Shown here: piece by piece, positions 1 through 8,265 of the stretch
Layout of the letters: each line of letters begins with the position of its first letter
How positions within the stretch are numbered: the first letter of the stretch is position 1
Assembly (NCBI GenBank): GCA_026390135.1
Contig: JAPLGN010000022.1
Span: 1 to 64,000 of the forward strand
Reading direction: 5' to 3'
Length of the DNA stretch: 64,000 bases
Source of the DNA: Campylobacterales bacterium
Lineage (GTDB): Bacteria; Campylobacterota; Campylobacteria; Campylobacterales; Sulfurimonadaceae
Program-made: the position numbers and the translations under genes
The notes under the pieces: model-generated
Seen by the model: only the letters and a program-made list of their open reading frames with translations
What the model was told of the DNA's origin: nothing
Databases searched by the model: none

Positions 1-1
1 C

Positions 2-415
2 CAAAGTGTTGAGAGTTACTCATCTGGTAATTTAGAAGCACAAAGTGCACCTTTTGATATTAATAAAGTTAAAGATATTTTGAAATCCATTGATTTTACT
101 GCCATTGGGTACACAGGCAAACCTATCGCGGACATGAAACCCGAAGAAGCCAAAGCACTCGTAAGTGAAGAGGGATTTTTCGGAGTATCTCAAACATCCA
201 ATCGTCTTGCCGATTTTGTCCTCAGTGGCGGTGGAGACAATGTCGATAAACTCAAAGCAGGTCGTGAGGGAATCGTTCGCGGATTTAATGAAGCAGAAAA
301 GTTATGGGGTGGAAAACTTCCCGATATTTCTTATCAGACACTCGATAAAGCCTTAGCTAAAATCGATGAAAAAATCACTGCATTAGGCGGAAATATTCTA
401 AACGCCACAGCCTAA
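2..415 (+). CDS. Conserved hypothetical protein, 3' part (5' end outside window)
   Basis: The frame is open from the first bases of the window, so this is the C-terminal 137 codons of a longer gene. The visible part is soluble and alpha-helical with no transmembrane segment or cofactor motif. A conserved-looking block, GYTGKPIADMKPEEAKALV, is followed by GREGIVRGFNEAEKLWGGKLP and a lysine-rich C-terminal helix. From memory, proteins with this C-terminal block are common in Campylobacterota and are often labelled 'hydrogenase-4 component G'. Nothing in the sequence supports a hydrogenase role, so I do not adopt the name. No function is proposed. Confidence 0.75.
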   Translation, partial: QSVESYSSGNLEAQSAPFDINKVKDILKSIDFTAIGYTGKPIADMKPEEAKALVSEEGFFGVSQTSNRLADFVLSGGGDNVDKLKAGREGIVRGFNEAEKLWGGKLPDISYQTLDKALAKIDEKITALGGNILNATA

Positions 416-450
416 ATTCTAATACAGGAAACGTCAGTTATATTTCCTTT

Positions 451-486
451 AAAGTATGATAATATAAAATTATATCATCATACTTT
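451..486 (+). repeat. 10-bp perfect inverted repeat between the hypothetical gene and the GGDEF/EAL gene
   Basis: AAAGTATGAT at 451-460 and ATCATACTTT at 477-486 are exact reverse complements, with a further ATAT/ATAT pair inside the 16-nt spacer. The whole can fold as a long AT-rich hairpin. It ends 10 nt before the ATG at 497 and overlaps the AGGA ribosome-binding site region. It could be a transcription terminator for the upstream gene, an operator, or a leader hairpin controlling the c-di-GMP enzyme. The sequence does not decide between these. Confidence 0.5.
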
Positions 487-496
487 AGGAATAATA

Positions 497-3442
497 ATGC
501 CTTCAAAAAAAAATTCATCTCCTTTCGTACGGAATCTCTGGCAAACAATTTCTGTCCTAATACTATTTTTAATTTCATTTAATATCTATGTTTATTCTGA
601 GAAACGAATTGATCATATTAATGAGATACGTCTAACCTCTTTTTTACTCGCGGATGAGCTACGCCATTCCTCCGATGATTTAACACGAATGGTCAGAACC
701 TATGTAGCTACAGGAAATCCCCTCTACAAAGAACATTATCAAGAAATTCTCGATATTCGTAATGGCAAAAAACCTCGTCCCCTCTATTATCAAAATATTT
801 ACTGGGATTTGGTTGGACTGGATGATAAACGTCCACGTCCATCCAACAACCTATCGATATCATTAATAGAGATGATGACACAGGCTGGTTTCACACACGA
901 TGAATTTGCCAAACTTACAGAAGCAAAAAATAATTCCGATACACTCACCCAAACTGAATTTGCCGCAATGGAGCTGATCCAATCCAAAGGCTCCCAATCA
1001 CAGATGGCTCTTCAAAAACAAAAAGCACTCGAACTCTTGCATGATGAAACCTATCATCATGCAAAAGCTTCTATTATGCATCCTATTGATGAATTTTATA
1101 TCATGATGAATAAACGGACGAATGATGCAGTTTATCAAGCTGAAATGATTGCTTTTTATTTTCGAATACTCTTTATTTTGATTGGAATCTATTTTTTCTT
1201 CATGCTTTGGCGACTTTATAAAACAATCCATAGGATGTTAGGAGATTCCATTGATAATGTTCATCATCACATTTCCTTGATCGGTAAAGGTGATTTTAGC
1301 AATCCTATCATCCTAAACGAAGGGATGGAAGAGAGCATCATGAGTTGGCTCAGAGAAACACAGACCCAACTCAAAGAGACTACTATTGCTAATACACGTC
1401 TAAGACAGCTCTATGCTGCTCTTAGTCAATGCAATCAAGCCATCGTCCGCTCAAAAAATCAAGAAGAACTTTTTCCCATCATTTGTCGTGATGCCGTCAA
1501 TTTTGGTGGCATGGAAATGGCATCCATTTCCATGCTAAATGAACAAAATCAGCAAATGGAATTAGTTGCATTTTATGGTGAAAGTACCGATTACAGTACC
1601 GAATTTCCACTTTATCGTGACAGCAAGATGGTGGGAGTATTTACCCTCTATGCGCAAGAAAAAGAAGCCTTTGATGAAGCAGCGCAAAGATTGCTCGAAG
1701 AGATGGCAATGGACATCAGCTTTGCACTAGAGAGTTTCAAGCATGATACTATCCGAAAAGAGATGGAAGATGCATTGTACCAAAGCCAAAAACATCTATC
1801 AACTATTATTGAAACGGAACCCGAATGTGTCAAATTGGTAGATGCAAGAGGAAAATTGATCGAAATTAATCCTGCAGGGCTTGCAATGTTAGAAGCTGAT
1901 ACACTGGAAGAAGCACAAAAATATACTTTGACTCACTATCTACTTCCTCAATGGCGAGTTCCTTTTATCGAGTTGCACAAACGTGTAATGAACGGTGAAA
2001 ATGCTATATTGGAATTTCAAATTCAAGGGATAAAAGGGACACGGCGTTGGCTTGAAATACATGCAACACCTTTGCGTGATGTCAACGGAAATATTATTAT
2101 GTTACTAGGTATTACAAGAGATACTACGGAACGTAAACATAATGAAGAAAAGATTCGCTATCTGGCAAATTTTGATTCTCTTACCGGCTTGCCAAATCGT
2201 ACACAACTCAACCTGCAGATAAAACACTTATTAAGTTTGGCAAAACGTAATGATAAAGAGATTACGGTCATGTTCCTTGATCTTGATCGATTCAAAGAGA
2301 TCAATGATACTTTAGGTCACAGCGTAGGTGATACCCTGCTGATTCAGTCTTCTGAACGTATGCGATCATTATTACGTGAAGAAGACACTGTAGCACGATT
2401 GGGAGGCGATGAGTTCATCATCCTTCTCCCAAACATACAAATGAATGGTGCTAGTAAAGTGGCTCAAAAACTTTTAGACATCTTTAACACTCCTTTCCAA
2501 ATCGATCACCATGAACTTAGTATCAGCGCTTCTATTGGAATTGCTTTATATCCTAATGACGGAACGGACTTCGAAACTCTCTACAAAAATGCCGATACCG
2601 CAATGTATCGCGCCAAACAAGAAGGGCGTAACGGCTACAGTTTCTTTACCAATGAGATGCAAGAACATTCAGTTCGAAATCTTGAGTTGAGCAATGCCTT
2701 GCGTTATGCACTGGAAAAAAATCAATTCCAGCTCCACTATCAACCTCAAATTTCTACTAAAGATGGTGAAATCATTGGAGCAGAAGCTCTTTTACGCTGG
2801 TATCATCCAGACCATGGAACCATATCACCTGCGGAATTTATCCCTATTTTAGAAGAGAATGGTCTCATCTTGCCCATTGGGGAATGGGTGCTGCGTACTG
2901 CCATATCTCAAGCAAAAATTTGGATGGACCAAGGGAATAAACCAATTATTATTGCTGTCAATCTATCCGCGGTACAATTTCGACACCTATCGCTGCTAAA
3001 CACAGTTTCTACAATACTCGAAGAAATCGGATTACCTCCTCACTACTTGGAACTCGAACTCACCGAAAGCATAGCAATGCATGACCCGCAAAAAGCCATC
3101 AATGTAATGAATGATTTATATGACCTTGGGGTACATATGTCCATAGATGACTTTGGGACAGGATATTCAAGCTTAAGTTACCTCAAGAAATTTAAAATCT
3201 ATAAACTCAAGATTGATCAATCTTTTATTCGGGACATAAACATCGATAAAGAGGATAAAGCAATCGTCAGCGCGATTATTAGTATGGCAAAACGTTTAGG
3301 ATTACAAACTATTGCTGAGGGAGTTGAAACAATTGGGCAACTCGAATACCTTCAATCAGAAGGATGCGATGAAATACAAGGATATTTTTACTCTAAACCT
3401 CTTCCCGCCGAAGCGTTTGAAGCTTTTAGAGCGAGTCGTTAA
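497..3442 (+). CDS. Membrane GAF-PAS-GGDEF-EAL cyclic-di-GMP enzyme
   Basis: Transmembrane helices at about residues 12-34 and 214-236 bracket a periplasmic helical domain. That domain contains an SSDDLTRMVRTYV block and a GKKPRP block known from many bacterial sensors. A HAMP-like linker, a GAF-like region (about 300-415) and a PAS domain (about 430-545) follow. The GGDEF domain has an intact GGDEF motif at 636-640, so diguanylate cyclase activity is plausible. The EAL domain has E763-A764-L765 and the later DDFGTGYSSL motif, so phosphodiesterase activity is also plausible. Which activity dominates cannot be read from sequence. The start is ATG after TTTAGGAAT. The gene is monocistronic and converges on mscL. 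Confidence 0.93.
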   Translation: MPSKKNSSPFVRNLWQTISVLILFLISFNIYVYSEKRIDHINEIRLTSFLLADELRHSSDDLTRMVRTYVATGNPLYKEHYQEILDIRNGKKPRPLYYQNIYWDLVGLDDKRPRPSNNLSISLIEMMTQAGFTHDEFAKLTEAKNNSDTLTQTEFAAMELIQSKGSQSQMALQKQKALELLHDETYHHAKASIMHPIDEFYIMMNKRTNDAVYQAEMIAFYFRILFILIGIYFFFMLWRLYKTIHRMLGDSIDNVHHHISLIGKGDFSNPIILNEGMEESIMSWLRETQTQLKETTIANTRLRQLYAALSQCNQAIVRSKNQEELFPIICRDAVNFGGMEMASISMLNEQNQQMELVAFYGESTDYSTEFPLYRDSKMVGVFTLYAQEKEAFDEAAQRLLEEMAMDISFALESFKHDTIRKEMEDALYQSQKHLSTIIETEPECVKLVDARGKLIEINPAGLAMLEADTLEEAQKYTLTHYLLPQWRVPFIELHKRVMNGENAILEFQIQGIKGTRRWLEIHATPLRDVNGNIIMLLGITRDTTERKHNEEKIRYLANFDSLTGLPNRTQLNLQIKHLLSLAKRNDKEITVMFLDLDRFKEINDTLGHSVGDTLLIQSSERMRSLLREEDTVARLGGDEFIILLPNIQMNGASKVAQKLLDIFNTPFQIDHHELSISASIGIALYPNDGTDFETLYKNADTAMYRAKQEGRNGYSFFTNEMQEHSVRNLELSNALRYALEKNQFQLHYQPQISTKDGEIIGAEALLRWYHPDHGTISPAEFIPILEENGLILPIGEWVLRTAISQAKIWMDQGNKPIIIAVNLSAVQFRHLSLLNTVSTILEEIGLPPHYLELELTESIAMHDPQKAINVMNDLYDLGVHMSIDDFGTGYSSLSYLKKFKIYKLKIDQSFIRDINIDKEDKAIVSAIISMAKRLGLQTIAEGVETIGQLEYLQSEGCDEIQGYFYSKPLPAEAFEAFRASR

Positions 3443-3448
3443 TAAAAC

Positions 3449-3886
3449 TTATTGCGCACTTCGGCAATGGGGACAAACATGTGCTGCCAATGGAATTTCC
3501 ATCGCACATTCAGGACATACTTTAGTCGTAGGTGCAGCTACTTGGGCTTCAGGCTCTGCGGCTTTGAGTTTATTATAGGCTTTTACCATCATAAACATCA
3601 CAAATCCTAAAATCGTAAACGAAATAACATCATTAATAAACAATCCAAGCTTGATTGCCGGAGCCCCTGCTGCATCCAAAGCGGCTAAAGAAATATACTC
3701 TTTACCGTCCAAAGCAATAAATAAGGACGAAAAATCGGCTCCACCCATGAGTAAACCAATGGGTGGCATAATGATATTGGCGACCAATGATTTAACAACC
3801 GTTGCAAATGCAGCACCAAAAATAAATCCTACGGCCATATCAATGACATTGCCACCGATTAAAAATTTTTTGAATTCAGCGAACAT
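3449..3886 (-). CDS. mscL: Large-conductance mechanosensitive channel MscL with C-terminal zinc ribbon
   Basis: MscL forms a homopentameric inner-membrane channel that opens under high membrane tension during hypo-osmotic shock. The N-terminal amphipathic helix FKKFLIGGNVIDMAVG and the pore helix with GAAF are canonical, and a second membrane helix follows at about 75-100. The usual C-terminal bundle is followed by four cysteines, C124-x2-C127 and C138-x2-C141, which look like a treble-clef zinc ribbon. The start is the ATG at 3886, preceded by AAGGGAT. An upstream in-frame ATG at 3937 would add 17 residues without family support. The gene lies 25 nt downstream of the HD-GYP gene on the same strand. 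Confidence 0.93.
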   Translation of the reverse strand: MFAEFKKFLIGGNVIDMAVGFIFGAAFATVVKSLVANIIMPPIGLLMGGADFSSLFIALDGKEYISLAALDAAGAPAIKLGLFINDVISFTILGFVMFMMVKAYNKLKAAEPEAQVAAPTTKVCPECAMEIPLAAHVCPHCRSAQ

Positions 3887-3911
3887 GCAAATCCCTTTTT
3901 TTTGAACTATT

Positions 3912-5420
3912 TTATATTTTATCACGCAAATGTCCACGAATTGTTAAAAATTCATCTAAATGGTCAAAGAAAATATCAATAAGAGACGGGTCAAAATGTT
4001 TCCCTCTCTCTTCTCGAAAAAGGTTGAAAATTCGCTCATCTTCCCACGCACTTTTATAAACACGATCACTTCCCAATGCATCAAAAACATCCGCTAATGC
4101 CGTAATCCGACCATAAATGTGAATAGCTTCTCCACTTAAGCCTCTGGGATAACCGCTGCCATCCCATTTTTCATGATGTTCATACGCAACTGTTGCTGCC
4201 ATCAAAAGCAACTCACGCTGAGAATGTTTGAGCATCTCGTATCCAAGAGCTGCATGCGTATCCATAATACGACGTTCTTCTTCATCAAAACGCCCTGGTT
4301 TATTTAAAACTGCATCAGGAATAGCTACTTTCCCTATATCATGCATCGGTGAAGCTTGTCTGAGCATTTCAGCTTCATTTTCATTCAGACCTGAATAAAG
4401 TGCAAGAAGTTTAGAATATTCAGCGACTCTTCTTACATGATTACCGGTCTCTTTGGAACGACTCTCTCCGATAGAACCCATCGTAAAGACAACTTCGCGC
4501 TGAGTATCTTCGATCTCTTTATTAAGCGCTGTAATCTCTTCAAGAGCCGTATCCATTCCGCCAATCATCGTATTAAAAGCATCGGAGAGTTGTCCGATCT
4601 CATCATCACGGTCAATTTTTACTTGCTGGGTATAGTCTTGTGTCTTAGTGACTTTTTTTGCAACATCCGCGAGCGTAATAACGGGACGAATAAGTGTAGT
4701 TGCCACATAATAAGCAGCACTTGCAATAAATACTGCCCCAGCGATCAAAAGTAATATAAACCATTGTTCATATTTGTATAACAATCGATAGGCAAGCTCT
4801 TTCTTTTCTTCAAGAACAATTGTAATCTCAGGTTTCATCAATAATGTATATGAAACTTCAAGAGATTCTTCAAAGATACTCGGACGAAGATCAATTTTTC
4901 CGTCACTGTTTCGAACATAATAGTGTCGCTGTGGAGCATTAGAAAAAAATTGTTTAAAATTTTTCAAAGAATAGGTAACTGCTATTGTAGCAATAGGCTG
5001 TTTGGTAAAAGTCGAAATAATAGGTACACTAAAAAATGATTTCTGCTTCATCGTACTTCCGATTGATCCAAAATCACTCGATGCTACAATCATATTTTTT
5101 TGGTCAATAACGTACAAATCGCCATCTAAATTAGTATCATTTTTTTTTGCCAAAAGAGTATCGCTGATTCGGTGATCCAAATCTTGCGTATAAATATCAT
5201 TCATTACATCTGACTTAGCAATAAAAGAGATATCTTTTTTCAGTGTTTCAAGATTCTGATCGATATGCTCACCGGTTATGCGTAATTGCGTGTTCATATC
5301 CTGCGTCACTGCACTGTATTGTTCTTGACGAAATGAACTTCCCATCAATAACATGGTTAAAGCATACGGTATTAAACTAATTCCTAAAAACAATAAAATC
5401 GTTTTAAGTTTAAAACTCAT
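3912..5420 (-). CDS. Membrane HD-GYP cyclic-di-GMP phosphodiesterase with periplasmic sensor and HAMP
   Basis: There are two transmembrane helices (about 5-25 and 217-240) around a Cache-like periplasmic domain, then HAMP (240-295), a coiled linker and an HD-GYP domain (315-490). The catalytic signature is present: H360-D361 in HDIGK, followed by HAALGYEML, a HHEKWDGSGYP block and RITALADVFDAL. HD-GYP enzymes hydrolyse c-di-GMP to pGpG or GMP. Its start overlaps the end of the PstS-like gene by 11 nt, so the two are co-translated. The periplasmic part closely resembles that of the histidine kinase at 27235. The signal sensed is unknown. Confidence 0.93.
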   Translation of the reverse strand: MSFKLKTILLFLGISLIPYALTMLLMGSSFRQEQYSAVTQDMNTQLRITGEHIDQNLETLKKDISFIAKSDVMNDIYTQDLDHRISDTLLAKKNDTNLDGDLYVIDQKNMIVASSDFGSIGSTMKQKSFFSVPIISTFTKQPIATIAVTYSLKNFKQFFSNAPQRHYYVRNSDGKIDLRPSIFEESLEVSYTLLMKPEITIVLEEKKELAYRLLYKYEQWFILLLIAGAVFIASAAYYVATTLIRPVITLADVAKKVTKTQDYTQQVKIDRDDEIGQLSDAFNTMIGGMDTALEEITALNKEIEDTQREVVFTMGSIGESRSKETGNHVRRVAEYSKLLALYSGLNENEAEMLRQASPMHDIGKVAIPDAVLNKPGRFDEEERRIMDTHAALGYEMLKHSQRELLLMAATVAYEHHEKWDGSGYPRGLSGEAIHIYGRITALADVFDALGSDRVYKSAWEDERIFNLFREERGKHFDPSLIDIFFDHLDEFLTIRGHLRDKI

Positions 5421-5811
5421 AAATCACCTTTACACTGCTATCAACCATCTTTGAAGGGATATATCCCATGGAACCTTCAACGTTTTGTACAAATACTTTG
5501 ATTGACTCAAACGAAGACTGAGTTATAGGCGGAGTATTTCCCTGAAAGTGCTGTTTTACCCAATACATATTAAGACGATTTCGATCCATTCCTAATACAA
5601 CGGCTTCAAATTCGCTTCTTACCTCATCCTGCCCCACTAAATTAATAGGTATAATTTGTTGATTTCCGATTGTATGCCGTTTTTGTAAATAAATATCACG
5701 AATTTCTTGAGCACTTACTGTCGACAAAGAGAGTTTTTTAGAAACAATTACACTGTAATTTGCCCCAGAAACTATGATTGATAACCCAAAAATAAGAGCT
5801 AGCACTTTCAT
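5410..5811 (-). CDS. Small PstS-like periplasmic binding protein
   Basis: A 133-residue exported protein with a hydrophobic signal peptide (about 1-17). The region AQEIRDIYLQKRHTIGNQQ, then R-x2-F-x3-VLGM, YW, and GSMGYIP near the C-terminus match the pattern of short phosphate-binding-protein-like (PBP superfamily) domains. It is only about half the length of a full PstS and has no partner permease nearby. It overlaps the porin gene upstream by 1 nt and the HD-GYP gene downstream by 11 nt. This suggests it presents a ligand to the sensor rather than to a transporter (inference). Confidence 0.75.
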   Translation of the reverse strand: MKVLALIFGLSIIVSGANYSVIVSKKLSLSTVSAQEIRDIYLQKRHTIGNQQIIPINLVGQDEVRSEFEAVVLGMDRNRLNMYWVKQHFQGNTPPITQSSFESIKVFVQNVEGSMGYIPSKMVDSSVKVIYEF

Positions 5812-6797
5812 CAGAACAGTACCGACAATGAAAATAAAAGTGTATTTTCATCCTTTAATGAATGCCACTGATATTCACCCTTTAACGATATAGGGTTCAA
5901 TGGACGATAACTGTATCCTACCACTGCAATATTATCAACGTAGTTTGTATGCTGATCGTTATAGTATTCGTATCGACCGACTAACGCATGCTCTTGTGAA
6001 TAGCGATACATCCCCTGCACATATCCAGAGAAAGTTGTTGCTTGATCATTATTAGCAAATTCATTTTTGGCAAACATCATTTCAGCCAGCACTTGCCATC
6101 GTATATCATCATACTTTGCATTGGCTTGAACAAAGCGTGTACGCTGGTTTGTAAGCGTCAGATACTCGCCAAAACTCCCTCCACTGCTTAAGTCACTGCT
6201 TACCTCTTTTTCAGCTGAAAATCCATAAAAATGGGTGTTGGGAATATTTGTATATTCTTCGTCCAAATCATGATTATTTTGAGCAAAAAGATGATATTTG
6301 GTATTATTACAACCAGGAAAATACCCATTCATATCAATACCCGTCAAAAACTTTGGAAAAAGCAGCATGCTATAGAGAGGATTGGAAGAAGTGTCTCGCA
6401 GAACATTGATAGGTTCTGTGTTCCAATAGCCAATCGGAGTAATCATCTTACCAAAACGAAAATTATACGTATCTGCAAGCCAAAGATCCGCATAAAATCG
6501 CTCTGAATGAAACTTTTGATTTCCGCTCTCTTCTCCTGTTGAAAGATTTTTACGATAAAAACCAACTGCTTCAAACTCTGCTAAATACGAGATCATCGGG
6601 TTAATGTCCCCGTACGCCATGACTGCTACATCATCAAATGTAAGTGTTTCTTCGCTCTTTTTTGATTGAAATTCGCTGGAAAAATAACCGCCGACATTAA
6701 GCATTGGATTAATATACAACCCCTGCCCCAACGTATAAGGCTGTGCGTGCAATGCAAAGGCAAGAGTAATTAATCCACCTACTCGTCTAATCATCAT
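5811..6797 (-). CDS. Outer-membrane beta-barrel (porin-like) protein
   Basis: 328 residues with a signal peptide (cleavage probably after ALHA), alternating hydrophobic strands, many aromatic residues and a C-terminal strand ending in phenylalanine (FSLSVLF), which is the signal for outer-membrane insertion. No named porin family is recognised. It is the first gene of a three-gene leftward operon with the PstS-like and HD-GYP genes. The ATG at 6797 is followed directly by a second ATG. The ribosome-binding site GAGGA lies upstream. Confidence 0.8.
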   Translation of the reverse strand: MMIRRVGGLITLAFALHAQPYTLGQGLYINPMLNVGGYFSSEFQSKKSEETLTFDDVAVMAYGDINPMISYLAEFEAVGFYRKNLSTGEESGNQKFHSERFYADLWLADTYNFRFGKMITPIGYWNTEPINVLRDTSSNPLYSMLLFPKFLTGIDMNGYFPGCNNTKYHLFAQNNHDLDEEYTNIPNTHFYGFSAEKEVSSDLSSGGSFGEYLTLTNQRTRFVQANAKYDDIRWQVLAEMMFAKNEFANNDQATTFSGYVQGMYRYSQEHALVGRYEYYNDQHTNYVDNIAVVGYSYRPLNPISLKGEYQWHSLKDENTLLFSLSVLF

Positions 6798-6969
6798 TCC
6801 ATTTTCCTCACAAAACTATTTATCTATAAGGCGCTATAGTAACATATTTTTAAATTAAAACTCTTTTGTTCTAACCTAAACAGCGTAAATAAAACTAACT
6901 GATTAAAAAATAAACAATGAACTGAATATAAAGCATTGCATCATGGTGTACACTTTTGAGATAAAAAAA

Positions 6970-6981
6970 TCCTAATTAGGA
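6970..6981 (+). promoter_or_regulatory. Perfect palindrome TCCTAATTAGGA over the ribosome-binding site of the nitrate transporter
   Basis: A 12-nt perfect palindrome ends 6 nt before the ATG, and its right half forms the start of the AGGAGG ribosome-binding site. A near-identical TCCTAATAAGGA lies at 37509-37520, 7 nt before the ATG of the SUMT gene of the nitrate cluster. It could be an operator, or a leader element hiding the ribosome-binding site. It could also be chance around a strong Shine-Dalgarno sequence. Confidence 0.4.
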
Positions 6982-6987
6982 GGATGT

Positions 6988-8265
6988 ATGAAATTCGGTG
7001 AATTAAAAAAAGAGGGACACTGGCCGTCACTGCTAGCAGCCTTCTTGTACTTTGACTTTAGTTTTATGATGTGGACTATGCTTGGTCCATTGGCAACAGA
7101 GATTAATGAAACACTCACAAAAGCTGGAAATGCTCTCAACGATTCGCAGCTTGCATCCCTGCTGGCACTGCCGATATTATCAGGTGCGCTATTGCGTATT
7201 CTCCTTGGCTTCTTTGTCGATAAGTTCGGCCCGAAAAAGACTGCCCTTGCTTCTCAATTGATTGTTATTGCAACGCTGTTCTATGCTTTCGTACAATCAG
7301 ATGCAATTACCTATAATCAATTGCTGTTAGTTGCTCTCGGTCTTGGTTTCGGCGGTGCGTCGTTTGCTGTTGCGCTTCCGCAAGCGGGTCAATGGTACCC
7401 GCCGCGTCTTCAAGGAGTCGTTTTGGGGATCGCTGGTGCTGGGAATATCGGGGTGGTAATCGACTTTTTATTTGCTCCTAAAATCGCCCAGGTATGGGGA
7501 TGGCCGTCAGTATTTCTCGTAGGTGCTGTATTATCGACTATTATTTTTGTTGCCTATATATTCTTGGCAAAAGATGCTCCGGCAAGTGTGTACAAACCCA
7601 ATCCTAAAAAATTCGCTGATTACATGAAATTGTTACGTGATAAAGACACATGGTGGTTTAATCTCTTTTATGCGGTCTCTTTCGGTGGATTTATCGGATT
7701 TGCCAACTACATGAAAGTCTATTTGATGAACACCTACCAAGCCGATATGAGTGCATTTGGAATTGATGTGATGAATGAGGAAAACGTCAAAGTCATCGCT
7801 GGATATTTCGGAGCGCTTTGTATCTTTGCAGGGGCAATGCTTCGTCCAGTAGGCGGTGCAGTTGCCGATAAAATGGGGGGAATCAAATCACTTTATATCT
7901 TTTTTGGTATGATTGTCGTTCTCTCATTTATCAGTGCCTTTATCAAGCTTCCGTTTTGGGCGGCGATTGTGGTGATGTTTCTTATCATGGCAAACCTCGG
8001 AATGGCGAACGGTTCGGTATTTCAGCTCGTTCCACAACGTTTTGGTAAAGACATCGGCGTTATGACGGGTCTTATCGGTGCAGCAGGCGGTTTGGGCGGT
8101 ACGGCACTTATCAAAACATTCGGATGGTCGCAAGGGATGTTCGAGGGGTATACAGCCGGATTTTTAATCTTCGGTGTGATGGTTCTTATCGCAATGAGCG
8201 GTATCAGTCTGGTTAAAACGCGTTGGAGAACAACGTGGGGTGCAGTTTCAGGAGCGAAAATATAA
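6988..8265 (+). CDS. NNP-family nitrate/nitrite MFS transporter (NarK/NrtP-like)
   Basis: 425 residues with about 12 membrane helices. The glycine-rich nitrate signature is present in the fifth-helix region (GLGFGGASFAVALPQAGQWYP, then GIAGAGNIGVV) and repeated in the second half (LIGAAGGLGG). Members move nitrate into the cell or exchange it for nitrite. It is the first gene of an operon with the phosphatase-kinase, whose ATG follows the TAA stop without spacing. The window also encodes a separate ABC nitrate importer, so two uptake systems exist. The assimilatory rather than respiratory role is inferred from the nitrate-assimilation genes further along. Confidence 0.92.
   Translation: MKFGELKKEGHWPSLLAAFLYFDFSFMMWTMLGPLATEINETLTKAGNALNDSQLASLLALPILSGALLRILLGFFVDKFGPKKTALASQLIVIATLFYAFVQSDAITYNQLLLVALGLGFGGASFAVALPQAGQWYPPRLQGVVLGIAGAGNIGVVIDFLFAPKIAQVWGWPSVFLVGAVLSTIIFVAYIFLAKDAPASVYKPNPKKFADYMKLLRDKDTWWFNLFYAVSFGGFIGFANYMKVYLMNTYQADMSAFGIDVMNEENVKVIAGYFGALCIFAGAMLRPVGGAVADKMGGIKSLYIFFGMIVVLSFISAFIKLPFWAAIVVMFLIMANLGMANGSVFQLVPQRFGKDIGVMTGLIGAAGGLGGTALIKTFGWSQGMFEGYTAGFLIFGVMVLIAMSGISLVKTRWRTTWGAVSGAKI

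Noticed and set aside
2-415. Hydrogenase-4 component G annotation
   Set aside because: I recall the label for similar proteins, but the sequence has no hydrogenase feature and no hydrogenase genes are nearby.
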